This document shows positions 14,395 through 21,184 of a DNA stretch of 28,500 bases, in pieces. The notes under the pieces are model-generated. The model worked only from the letters and a program-made list of their open reading frames with translations, was not told where the DNA came from and did no database searches. This stretch comes from an uncultured Collinsella sp. (GTDB taxonomy: Bacteria > Actinomycetota > Coriobacteriia > Coriobacteriales > Coriobacteriaceae): NCBI GenBank assembly GCA_902478365.1, contig CABSKX010000025.1, positions 1-28,500 of the forward strand. Direction: 5' to 3'. Made by a program: the position numbers and the translations under genes. Every line of letters begins with the position of its first letter. Position 1 is the stretch's first letter.

Positions 14395-15333
14395 CTAGCA
14401 ATCTACGATTTCTACCCCGTCTTCCGACAGTTGGTTGGCATGGATGATGCGGTTGAGCTCGTCGAGGTATTGCTGCAAGAGGGGAGAGGGTTTGCGCTCG
14501 TCGTGCATGATATAGCCTACGTGCATCGTTGGGGCGTCTGCCAGCGGGATCGAGGCCATGCCCCACTGCATTTCATTGGAGAGGACGCCGGTCGACAGGG
14601 TGTAACCGTTCGACGTGATAAGCAGGTTGGTAAGTGTTCCGCGGTCCGAGATTCGTATGTTGCGGTCGCAAGGGATGTAGCTAAAGGGTTCCTCGGCGTA
14701 ATAGAAGGAGTTCGAGGTTCCCTGCTCAAAGCTGTAGCGCGTATAGGGCGTGAGGTCGGCAAGGGACAGCTGAGGGCGGCGTGCGAGCGGGTGACGCTCG
14801 CTAACGAACACGTGGACTTTTGCATCAAAGAGGGGATGAAAGCTCGCCCGGGCATCGGTAAAGGCCTTCTGCAAGACACGGGTATTAAAGTCATCCAGAT
14901 AGAGGATGCCGATGTCACTGCGAAACGCGCGCACGTCGTCGATGATCTGCGCTGTGGTGGTCTCGCGCATGATGAACTCGAACTTGCTGTCGCGGCAGCG
15001 CTCGACGACGTTGACAAAGGCCTCGACCGAAAACGCGTAGTGTTGGGCCGAGATGGCAAGGCGGGCTTGCGGGATGCCGCCGTCTTCGTAGCGGGCCTCG
15101 AGCATGTCGGCCTGCTCAACGACCTGGCGCGCATAGCCCAAAAGCTCGGTGCCATCGTTGGTGAGCGTGACGCCGCGGCTGGAGCGCGTAAAGATTTCCA
15201 GATGGAGCTCCTGTTCCAGGCTTTTGACGGCGTTTGAGATGTTGGACTGAGCGGTATAGAGGCGCTGGGCCGCGGCGTTGATTGAGCCGGACTCTGCCAC
15301 GGCGATCAAAAAGCGAAGCTGCTGGAGGGTCAT
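14395..15333 (-). CDS. LysR-family transcriptional regulator
   Basis: A 312-residue LysR regulator: the N-terminal winged helix covers about residues 1-60 (TLQQLRFLIAVAESGSINAAAQRLYTAQSNISNAVKSLEQEL), then a linker helix and a periplasmic-binding-like effector domain. AAAGGA precedes the ATG at 15333. It is divergent from the O-acetylhomoserine sulfhydrylase gene and separated from it by a LysR-type operator and a strong promoter, so it probably controls sulfur-amino-acid synthesis, in the manner of CysB/CmbR-type regulators. The coinducer (such as O-acetylserine or O-acetylhomoserine) is a guess. Confidence 0.93.
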   Translation of the reverse strand: MTLQQLRFLIAVAESGSINAAAQRLYTAQSNISNAVKSLEQELHLEIFTRSSRGVTLTNDGTELLGYARQVVEQADMLEARYEDGGIPQARLAISAQHYAFSVEAFVNVVERCRDSKFEFIMRETTTAQIIDDVRAFRSDIGILYLDDFNTRVLQKAFTDARASFHPLFDAKVHVFVSERHPLARRPQLSLADLTPYTRYSFEQGTSNSFYYAEEPFSYIPCDRNIRISDRGTLTNLLITSNGYTLSTGVLSNEMQWGMASIPLADAPTMHVGYIMHDERKPSPLLQQYLDELNRIIHANQLSEDGVEIVDC

Positions 15334-15353
15334 CGGCGCCCGTCCTTTCGTGT

Positions 15354-15374
15354 GTTATCTACAAAACCGATAAC
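15354..15374. promoter_or_regulatory. LysR-type operator between the LysR and sulfhydrylase genes
   Basis: GTTATC (15354-15359) and GATAAC (15369-15374) form a perfect 6-9-6 palindrome containing the T-N11-A signature of LysR regulators. It lies 20 bases upstream of the LysR start and 20 bases upstream of the -35 of the divergent promoter, suiting both autoregulation and activation. Confidence 0.7.
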
Positions 15375-15394
15375 AGGTTAGCGCTTTTAAGTGA

Positions 15395-15423
15395 TTGACC
15401 GAGAGAAACAATGCTCGTACTAT
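15395..15423 (+). promoter_or_regulatory. Promoter of the sulfhydrylase gene
   Basis: TTGACC (15395-15400) and TACTAT (15418-15423) are separated by exactly 17 bases. Transcription should start near 15430, leaving a leader of about 178 bases. Confidence 0.8.
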
Positions 15424-15440
15424 TCAAAACACACAAAGGC

Positions 15441-15552
15441 GGTAGGTAATTAAGCCAACCACGGAACCGGGATGCGAAAGGAGGCCCGCATATGAATTGC
15501 TTACCAAGACGAATGCCGGGCTCCTGTTTGCGCCCGTCGGTGTGATCAGGAG
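15441..15552 (+). promoter_or_regulatory. Leader RNA with alternative hairpins around an upstream ORF
   Basis: The strand GGAGG-CCCG-CAT (15480-15491), which contains the upstream ORF's ribosome site, pairs with ATG-CCGGG-CTCC (15513-15524). CTCCTG (15521-15526) can instead pair with CAGGAG (15547-15552). CGCAT (15487-15491) can instead pair with ATGCG (15472-15476). An 11-bp helix with two G-U pairs joins 15441-15451 to 15495-15505 and would form a pseudoknot with the first stem. The exclusive pairings suggest attenuation or a riboswitch. I do not recognise a SAM riboswitch core. Confidence 0.5.
15492..15545 (+). CDS. Upstream leader peptide, 17 residues
   Basis: A short ORF in the sulfhydrylase leader encodes MNCLPRRMPGSCLRPSV. 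AAAGGAGG ends seven bases before its ATG, a better ribosome site than most genes in this window have, so translation is likely. It has two cysteine codons (3 and 12) and two methionine codons, suggestive for a gene of sulfur-amino-acid synthesis. Its ribosome site and start lie in one arm of a hairpin whose other arm is inside the ORF, so a translating or stalled ribosome would change the fold. The function as a sensor peptide is inference; nothing shows that the peptide itself has a role. Confidence 0.55.
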   Translation: MNCLPRRMPGSCLRPSV

Positions 15553-15607
15553 ACAGCGACTTACTTCTCTTTAATTTATTTACTTTTGTTCGATCAAGGA
15601 GATCATC

Positions 15608-16918
15608 ATGAGCCAGTTCATCAACAACCCCGAGCACACCTTTGGTTTCGATACCCTGCAGCTTCACGTTGGCCAGGAGAGTGCCGATCCTGCATCCGAC
15701 TCCCGCGCCGTGCCTATCTACCAGACCACGAGCTATGTGTTCCGCAACTCCCAGCACGCCGCCGACCGCTTTGGTCTTGCCGATGCCGGTAACATCTACG
15801 GCCGTCTGACCAACTCCACCCAGGGCGTCTTCGAGGACCGTATCGCCGCACTCGAGGGTGGCGTGGCCGGTCTAGCCGTCGCCTCCGGTGCTGCTGCCAT
15901 CACCTATACCCTGCAGGCTCTTGCCCAGGCCGGTGACCACGTGGTGGCTCAGAAGACCATCTACGGTGGCTCCTACAACCTGCTGGAGCATACGCTCTCC
16001 CAGTTTGGCGTCGAGACCACGTTTGTCGACGCCCATAACCTGGAAGAGGTCGAGGGTGCCATCAAGGACAGCACCACGGTCATCTATCTCGAGACGCTCG
16101 GCAACCCCAACTCCGACATCCCCAACATCGACGCCATCTCCGAGATCGCCAAGAAGCACGGTCTGCCGGTTGTCGTCGACAACACCTTCGGCACCCCGTA
16201 TCTGTTCCGTCCGCTGGAGCATGGTGCCAACATCGTTGTCCATTCTGCAACCAAGTTCATCGGCGGCCACGGCACCTCGCTGGGCGGTGTGATCGTCGAT
16301 GGCGGTAACTTCGATTGGAAGGCGAGCGGAAAGTACGCCCAGATCGCTGAGCCCAACCCCTCCTACCACGGTGTTTCGTTTGCCGAGGCTGCCGGTCCCG
16401 CCGCCTTCGCAACCTATGTCCGCGCTATCCTGCTGCGTGACGAGGGCGCCTGCATCAGCCCGTTCAACGCCTGGGTCCTGCTCCAGGGCACCGAGACTCT
16501 GTCGCTGCGCGTTGACCGTCATGTCGAGAACACCAAGAAGGTCGTTGAGTTCCTGGCTGGTGACAGCCACGTCGCCAAGGTGAACCACCCGAGCTTGCCC
16601 GAGCACCCCGACCATGAGCTCTATCAGAAGTGCTTCCCCCGTGGCGGTGCCTCGATCTTTACCTTCGAGATTAAGGGTGGCCAGGAGGCAGCTTGGAAGT
16701 TCATCGACCATCTGCAGGTGTTTTCGCTGCTCGCCAACGTGGCCGACGTCAAATCGCTCGTCGTACACCCGGCTACCACCACGCACTCCCAGCTCTCTGC
16801 CGAGGAGCTCGCCGAGCAGAACATCACGCCCTCCACGATCCGTCTTTCCATCGGTACCGAGAACGCCGAGGATATCATTTGGGATCTGAAGCAGGCCTTC
16901 GCCGCGCTGGACGAGTAA
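15608..16918 (+). CDS. metY: O-acetylhomoserine sulfhydrylase (aminocarboxypropyltransferase)
   Basis: Makes homocysteine from O-acetylhomoserine and sulfide with pyridoxal phosphate, in the cytoplasm. The 436-residue length and opening (FDTLQLHVGQE, SRAVPIYQTTSYVF) are typical of this enzyme rather than of the shorter cystathionine gamma-synthases. The PLP lysine is K216 in HSATKFIGGHG. Other family features are YGRLTNSTQGVFEDRIAALEGG and the C-terminal SLVVHPATTTHSQL. AAGGAG lies before the ATG. Control is probably layered: a LysR operator and promoter upstream, then a 178-base structured leader with a small ORF. A strong terminator follows, so it is a single-gene unit. O-acetylserine as a second substrate is possible. 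Confidence 0.96.
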   Translation: MSQFINNPEHTFGFDTLQLHVGQESADPASDSRAVPIYQTTSYVFRNSQHAADRFGLADAGNIYGRLTNSTQGVFEDRIAALEGGVAGLAVASGAAAITYTLQALAQAGDHVVAQKTIYGGSYNLLEHTLSQFGVETTFVDAHNLEEVEGAIKDSTTVIYLETLGNPNSDIPNIDAISEIAKKHGLPVVVDNTFGTPYLFRPLEHGANIVVHSATKFIGGHGTSLGGVIVDGGNFDWKASGKYAQIAEPNPSYHGVSFAEAAGPAAFATYVRAILLRDEGACISPFNAWVLLQGTETLSLRVDRHVENTKKVVEFLAGDSHVAKVNHPSLPEHPDHELYQKCFPRGGASIFTFEIKGGQEAAWKFIDHLQVFSLLANVADVKSLVVHPATTTHSQLSAEELAEQNITPSTIRLSIGTENAEDIIWDLKQAFAALDE

Positions 16919-16981
16919 GGCGACTTGTGCAAGGACCCCTTGCGACTCGATAGGTATAACTGCATAAAATGCCTGCTCAAG

Positions 16982-17018
16982 GCGCCTGTGTGAACTATGG
17001 TTGCACAGGCGCTTTTTT
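16982..17018 (+). terminator. Intrinsic terminator of the sulfhydrylase gene
   Basis: GCGCCTGTG (16982-16990) pairs perfectly with CACAGGCGC (17004-17012), followed by six T residues. Confidence 0.95.
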
Positions 17019-17099
17019 GCATAGAGAGGGTGTAAAAACAGGGTTTTTGGCATGCTTTATGCATTCGAGTTGTGGAAAACTCCTGTTAAGAGGATGTGA

Positions 17100-17135
17100 G
17101 TTTTACGCAATTGACGTGCGCCTTTTGAGTAAAAC
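17100..17135. promoter_or_regulatory. Inverted repeat upstream of the secreted-protein gene
   Basis: GTTTTAC (17100-17106) and GTAAAAC (17129-17135) form a 7-bp inverted repeat spaced by 22 bases, with TTGACG between them. The stretch 17019-17229 has no gene and no clean promoter pair. I found no match to the cyclic-di-AMP riboswitch that often precedes cell-wall genes in actinobacteria. Confidence 0.35.
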
Positions 17136-17229
17136 CGCAGGTCGCGATTTGCTCGGGGTACTATGCAGCGCGATCGAATCACACGCAGCTCAAACGCAGC
17201 AAAAACACACTACGGAGGTTTCCAGCTAC

Positions 17230-18006
17230 ATGAGGATCGATTCACGAAAACCGAAAGCCGCCGCCCTTTCCGCCGCTCTGACTGTGGCACTTTTGGCGGG
17301 CGCCGGCGCAACTGATGCCCACGCGGCAACACTATCCGATGCGGTCGGATCTACGCCGTCCGAGGCGACGCTGGTGCAGCCCGTCGACTACCGCGGTGAC
17401 GGTTATGGCTCCATGCAGGAGTGGAACGCCTCGATGGGGGCAAAGCGCGATTCCCTGGAGATGCGCGCTCAGATCATTATGAATATGTATGGCGACTATG
17501 CTACCGATGACGAGCGCGCTGTGTTGCAGGGCTGCATCGACGGTGCGGGTAGCCTGTTGACGATGGGGGAGGTCGACGCCAAGTCGACCGAGCTCGACGA
17601 GCTGCGCTCCACGCTCGAGGATGCCAAGCGCGAGGCGCTCGAGGCTGCCGCAGCCGAAGCCGAGGCCGCTGAGGCCGTTCAGGCTTCGTATTACAACGCC
17701 GGTCCCGGCTCGTCTTACGCGTCTGCTGCGTATTACGCGAACGGCTCGGGCCTGACGCGCTCGAGCGGCGTCAATAACTATAACGGCCGCCGCGAGACTT
17801 ATTACAGCAGCAACGTGTTGTATCACCACCGCACGGGCGAATGGACGCAGGACGCCGAGGGCTTTTGGCGCGATTCCGATGGCTACTACGTTGTTGCCGC
17901 GGGCGATATGGCCCAGGGCTCGACCTTTACGGGCTCCAAGGGTGATTGCAAGGTCTATGACTCCGGCTGCGCTGCCGGAACCACCGACTACTACACCGGT
18001 TGGTAA
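17230..18006 (+). CDS. Secreted protein with coiled-coil region and possible 3D-like C-terminal domain
   Basis: A 258-residue exported protein. Residues 1-37 form a signal peptide (basic MRIDSRKPK, hydrophobic core LSAALTVALLAGAGA, cleavage near AHA-AT). Residues of about 95-155 are helical and Ala/Glu-rich, probably a coiled coil, and then a Tyr/Ser/Asn-rich linker follows. The last 70 residues (YYVVAAGDMAQGSTFTGSKGDCKVYDSGCAAGTTDYYTGW) resemble the 3D or double-psi beta-barrel modules of cell-wall lytic proteins, with aspartates in DMAQG and KVYDSG. Two cysteines there may form a disulfide. The start is set by the signal peptide and GGAGG 11 bases upstream; an in-frame longer ORF from 16969 runs through the terminator and is rejected. 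A cell-wall role is inferred. Confidence 0.8.
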   Translation: MRIDSRKPKAAALSAALTVALLAGAGATDAHAATLSDAVGSTPSEATLVQPVDYRGDGYGSMQEWNASMGAKRDSLEMRAQIIMNMYGDYATDDERAVLQGCIDGAGSLLTMGEVDAKSTELDELRSTLEDAKREALEAAAAEAEAAEAVQASYYNAGPGSSYASAAYYANGSGLTRSSGVNNYNGRRETYYSSNVLYHHRTGEWTQDAEGFWRDSDGYYVVAAGDMAQGSTFTGSKGDCKVYDSGCAAGTTDYYTGW

Positions 18007-18034
18007 TCTGCCATAAGCAAAATAGGCACATGAT

Positions 18035-18085
18035 GGGCGGGCGTCTTTACTGAGCTTTTAGGCAACGTAAAGCCGCCCGTTCTTT
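18035..18085 (+). terminator. Probable terminator of the secreted-protein gene
   Basis: GGGCGG (18035-18040) and CTTTAC (18045-18050) pair with CCGCCC (18073-18078) and GTAAAG (18067-18072), with a four-base bulge, followed by GTTCTTTAT. Confidence 0.7.
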
Positions 18086-18195
18086 ATGTGCGTTCGAGTT
18101 AACAGAGCCCTTACCGTGGCGGTACGCTGGGCGTATGGATGCGGGGCACACTAGTTCATGAGAAATAAGGTCTTTCTCGTGGAGGAAGTGGTCTT

Positions 18196-18402
18196 GTGAA
18201 CGCTCGAGATATCGCCGTTGCCGCCATTGCATTGACGCTTGGTTGCCTTGGTCCTACGGCCGCGCTCGTCGCAGGTGTGCAGGGGTCTTGTGGGGCTGCC
18301 TCTATTGTGGTCGGCGCGCTGATCGCGGCCACGCTGCTGGGAAGCGCAGGCATGGTTCTTTGCCGCGACGATGAGGACGAGGTGCCGGGGTCGCAACGCT
18401 AA
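18196..18402 (+). CDS. Small membrane protein, two predicted transmembrane helices
   Basis: A 68-residue protein that I do not recognise. It shows two hydrophobic segments, about residues 6-27 and 32-54, joined by a short Gly/Ser turn with one cysteine (GVQGSCGAAS), then an acidic tail CRDDEDEVPGSQR. The GTG start at 18196 has GGAGGAAG upstream, and a good terminator follows, which together support a real gene. GAGAAA/TTTCTC (18160-18178) makes a small hairpin just before the ribosome site. No neighbour hints at its job. Confidence 0.65.
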   Translation: MNARDIAVAAIALTLGCLGPTAALVAGVQGSCGAASIVVGALIAATLLGSAGMVLCRDDEDEVPGSQR

Positions 18403-18443
18403 CTGTTGTGAGATCGGCCGCCGGTCATAGACGAAGATGAAGG

Positions 18444-18479
18444 CCGCCGCAGGGGAAAGGTTCCCTTGCGGCGGTTTTG
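18444..18479 (+). terminator. Intrinsic terminator of the small membrane protein gene
   Basis: CCGCCGCAGGGGAA (18444-18457) pairs with TTCCCTTGCGGCGG (18461-18474) over nearly all 14 positions, followed by TTTTG. It also lies at the end of the convergent reductase gene, but the minus-strand side has no T run. Confidence 0.9.
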
Positions 18480-18511
18480 CTGTTAAGGCTGTTGAATGCG
18501 GCGCGTCGGCG

Positions 18512-19426
18512 CTACCAGCTTTTCTCGATATCGCGGATGCGCCGATAGAGCCACTCGTTTTGCGGTGCCTGGATATCGTGTTTGGCTGCGAGGCGGCAGA
18601 TGGTGCCCGCGAACTCATCAACCTCGGTTTTGCGCCTTGCGATGCGGTCTTGAGCCATCGAGGGCATACCGGCGGGGTCGATTCCCTCGATGAGGTGCAC
18701 CATTTGCGTCAGATCTGCCTCGGTCAGCTCAACGTCCTCGGCGTTGGCAACCGCAAGCGTCTCGCGCATGGCGGAGACAAAACAGCGGCGCTGCTCGGAG
18801 CCCGGCTCCGTGGCGCTTCCGTAGGTCCCGCCGTAGGCCATGCAGGTCTGGTTGATGCCGTCGTTGAGCATGAGTTTGGCCCACATGCGGTGCGCAATGT
18901 CGCTCTCGACGGTATGGGCGATGCCGCAGCGCGTATAGAGCTCGTCGATAGCGGCGACGGTCGCGGGGTCCGTGCCGGCCGCCGCGCCAAAGCGGATCTC
19001 GCCCGCATTGGTAAAGGTGAGCGCGCCGTTGAGGAACACGGCGTCCATGCCCTGGCAGATACCAAGAACGGTATGCTCCCAGCCAAAGCGTTCGGCAATC
19101 TTTTGCTCGCTCGTAATGCCGTTGCATAGCGAGGCGATGAGCGTGTTGGGTCCCACGACGCGCTCCATAGTCTTGAGTGCTTGGTCGAGACCGGTGGTCT
19201 TGACTGTCAGGATGACCAGATCGGCGGGCGTCGCCTCGCTGGCGCGGACGGACGTGAGATCGCAGGGCTTGCCGTTGACAGTGAGCGCATCGCCCGCGTG
19301 ACGCTCAAAACGGGTGTCATCCATAACGTATTCGACGGCGTCATTGCCGAGGGCCCTGGCAATCATGCTGCCGTAGAGCAGGCCGACGCCGCCCTTGCCG
19401 ATAAAAGCGACCTTGTTGATCTGCAT
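18512..19426 (-). CDS. 2-dehydropantoate 2-reductase family protein
   Basis: A 304-residue ApbA/PanE-type reductase, expected to use NADPH to reduce ketopantoate to pantoate in pantothenate/CoA synthesis, or a similar 2-keto acid. The N-terminal Rossmann motif is FIGKGGVGLLYG. The family motifs DLVILTVKTTGLDQAL and SLCNGITSEQKIAE come next, with the catalytic lysine in MWAKLMLNDGINQ. The central GxGxxG is GKGGVG instead of GAGAIG. The ATG at 19426 is used because GGGGAG lies nine bases upstream; the ATG at 19435 would touch that site. No panB, panC or panD is nearby, so the exact substrate is open. Confidence 0.85.
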   Translation of the reverse strand: MQINKVAFIGKGGVGLLYGSMIARALGNDAVEYVMDDTRFERHAGDALTVNGKPCDLTSVRASEATPADLVILTVKTTGLDQALKTMERVVGPNTLIASLCNGITSEQKIAERFGWEHTVLGICQGMDAVFLNGALTFTNAGEIRFGAAAGTDPATVAAIDELYTRCGIAHTVESDIAHRMWAKLMLNDGINQTCMAYGGTYGSATEPGSEQRRCFVSAMRETLAVANAEDVELTEADLTQMVHLIEGIDPAGMPSMAQDRIARRKTEVDEFAGTICRLAAKHDIQAPQNEWLYRRIRDIEKSW

Positions 19427-19444
19427 GTGAATCATCTCCCCATG

Positions 19445-19471
19445 TAAAAGGCGCCCGCGTAAGGGGCGCCT
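19445..19471 (-). terminator. Minus-strand terminator downstream of the small unknown gene
   Basis: Read on the minus strand, AGGCGCCC and GGGCGCCT form an 8-bp stem followed by TTTTAC. It separates the small ORF at 19547-19756 from the reductase gene. Confidence 0.75.
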
Positions 19472-19546
19472 GATGGATTGTATGCCGCCAGGGTGATTTG
19501 TGGGTGCGTGGGGCGGCAGTTATAAAAAGAAATGTTTGCCTGGACG

Positions 19547-19756
19547 CTACACTGCAGGGCAGACCGCGAAAACGCGTGCGGGATATCCAACGCCATCGCG
19601 CACCTTGGGGAAGGTACAGAAGATGACGGCACCCGTGGCGGGAAGCTCGTCCAGATGGTCCATGACCTCGATCTGGTAACGGTCGACCGAGAGGATGTAT
19701 TGTTCGCCGGGGTAGGGATAGGCGTCCTCACGCGTGGTCCGTTCGCCTCCTTTCAT
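19547..19756 (-). CDS. Small protein of unknown function (69 residues)
   Basis: I do not recognise this protein. It reads EQYILSVDRYQIEVMDHLDELPATGAVIFCTFPKVRDGVGYPARVFAVCPAV after a charged N terminus. Codon use is strongly GC-ending and like that of its neighbours, and a minus-strand terminator lies about 75 bases downstream, so it is probably real. The start is uncertain: the ATG at 19756 has no ribosome site in front of it, while AAAGGAGG lies just inside the ORF without a clear in-frame start after it. It could be leaderless, since TAACAT lies about 15 bases upstream. It is divergent from the aldo/keto reductase gene. Confidence 0.55.
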   Translation of the reverse strand: MKGGERTTREDAYPYPGEQYILSVDRYQIEVMDHLDELPATGAVIFCTFPKVRDGVGYPARVFAVCPAV

Positions 19757-19903
19757 CGGGCTTTTTGCTGATGTTAAAGCGGTGTCGTGACGGCTCGATT
19801 TCTGCTACGTTACGATACATTCTCGATTGCGATTCCACGATGTTTCGGCTGCGTGACCATTGTGTTTCGCCTTGCCGGGGCGCTGATGGCGAAGGGAGGG
19901 GCC

Positions 19904-21091
19904 GTGCAATACCGTGTTGACCCCAAAAGTGGTAACCGAATATCCGCTCTGGGTCTGGGCTGCATGAGGTTTCCCGGTGCGCCGGGACACCCCGATGCGA
20001 AGACGGCCGATGCCATCATCTCCCGTGCGGTAGAGCAGGGGATTAATTATCTGGATACCGCGTATCTTTATCCCGGTAACGAGGTGTGCGTGGGCGCCTC
20101 ACTTGAGCGCTTGGGGCTGCGTGACCGGGTGTTGCTGGCGACTAAGTTGCCGCACGCTTCGTGCAAGTGCGCAGAGGATTTCGATCGGTTCTTCGACGAG
20201 CAGCTGCGCCGTTTGCGGACTGACCATATCGACTATTACCTTATGCACAACATCACCTCGCCCGCGCAGTGGGAGCGCGTGGTAGCGTTGGGTATCGAGG
20301 ACTGGATTGCGCACCAAAAGGCTGCGGGGCGTATTCGCCAGATAGGTTTTTCGTACCACGGCAGTGCGGCGGACTTCCTCACGATGCTTGACGCGTATGA
20401 CTGGGACTTTTGCCAGATCCAGTACAACTACGCTGGAGAGCGATACCAAGCGGGAACGGCGGGACTCATGGCAGCCGCCGAGCGCGGGCTCGCGGTGTTT
20501 GTGATGGAGCCGCTTTTGGGTGGACGCCTGGCGGGCAAGCTACCTCCGCGGGCCCGCGCCGTGTTCGATGACGTACGCGATCCGTATCTGAAGACGCCGG
20601 CTGCTTGGGGCCTTTCGTGGGTGTGGAACCATCCTCAAGTCACGATGCTGCTTTCGGGCATGACCGATACCGCGCAGGTGGATGAGAACGCGGCGCTGGC
20701 TGATCGTGCACTGCCGGATTCGATGACAGCTACTCAGCTCGATACCATCGCACGTGTGCTGGGAGAGTTTGAGAAATCGAATCGCGTGCCCTGTACGGGG
20801 TGCGGCTACTGCATGCCGTGCCCCAAGGGTATCAATATTCCCGGCTGCTTTGGCGCCTACAACGCGAGCTACGCGCATAGTTGGTTTACGGGGCTGTCTC
20901 AATACTTTACGGCGAGCGCGGTGCGTACAAGCGAGCCCAAGTTGGTGAGCAATTGCATCAAATGCGGCAAATGCGCGCGTCACTGTCCGCAGCACATCGA
21001 TATTCCCGAGCGTCTCGACGATGTGCGCCGACGTTTCCAGCCTGGCCCCGTAACGGCCGCGCTTAAGGCCTTTTGCAAAACGCGCTCCTGA
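19904..21091 (+). CDS. Aldo/keto reductase with C-terminal iron-sulfur domain
   Basis: A 395-residue fusion: an aldo/keto reductase barrel (MQYRVDPKSGNRISALGLGCMRFPG, with catalytic D/Y in LDTAYLYPGNE, K in ATKLP and H in YYLMHN) followed from about residue 290 by a ferredoxin-like region. That region has two cysteine clusters, CTGCGYCMPCPKGINIPGC and CIKCGKCARHCP, suggesting two [4Fe-4S] clusters. It probably links NAD(P)H or ferredoxin electrons to a carbonyl substrate. This architecture is common in gut anaerobes and the substrate is usually unknown. The GTG start at 19904 fits the MQYR opening and has AAGGGAGG four bases upstream; longer in-frame starts (19787, 19886) lack support. Confidence 0.92.
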   Translation: MQYRVDPKSGNRISALGLGCMRFPGAPGHPDAKTADAIISRAVEQGINYLDTAYLYPGNEVCVGASLERLGLRDRVLLATKLPHASCKCAEDFDRFFDEQLRRLRTDHIDYYLMHNITSPAQWERVVALGIEDWIAHQKAAGRIRQIGFSYHGSAADFLTMLDAYDWDFCQIQYNYAGERYQAGTAGLMAAAERGLAVFVMEPLLGGRLAGKLPPRARAVFDDVRDPYLKTPAAWGLSWVWNHPQVTMLLSGMTDTAQVDENAALADRALPDSMTATQLDTIARVLGEFEKSNRVPCTGCGYCMPCPKGINIPGCFGAYNASYAHSWFTGLSQYFTASAVRTSEPKLVSNCIKCGKCARHCPQHIDIPERLDDVRRRFQPGPVTAALKAFCKTRS

Positions 21092-21169
21092 TGCCCCTTT
21101 TATAACTTGCGGTGGAATAGTTCCTGTTTGCGGCAGAATAGGGGCCAAACAGGAACTATTCCACCGCAA
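21087..21169. repeat. Intergenic hairpin repeat, copy 1
   Basis: A conserved 33-base block (21087-21119), including TTTTATAAC, leads into a perfect 24-bp inverted repeat (21107-21130 with 21146-21169, 15-base loop). It begins at the stop codon of the reductase gene and ends just before the ribosome site of the next gene. The same unit recurs at 22254-22336. Confidence 0.9.
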
Positions 21170-21184
21170 CTGAAGGGGGCTGTC

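Noticed and set aside
15430..15600. A known SAM riboswitch ahead of the sulfhydrylase gene
   Set aside because: I looked for SAM-I and SAM-IV core sequences by eye and did not find them. An Rfam search would decide this.
15872..17053. A 393-codon minus-strand frame opposite the sulfhydrylase gene
   Set aside because: It runs through the downstream terminator hairpin, has no recognisable motifs and mirrors the codons of metY.
17019..17229. A cyclic-di-AMP (ydaO) riboswitch before the secreted-protein gene
   Set aside because: The position would be suitable, but the conserved core segments are not visible. Only a weak inverted repeat is seen.
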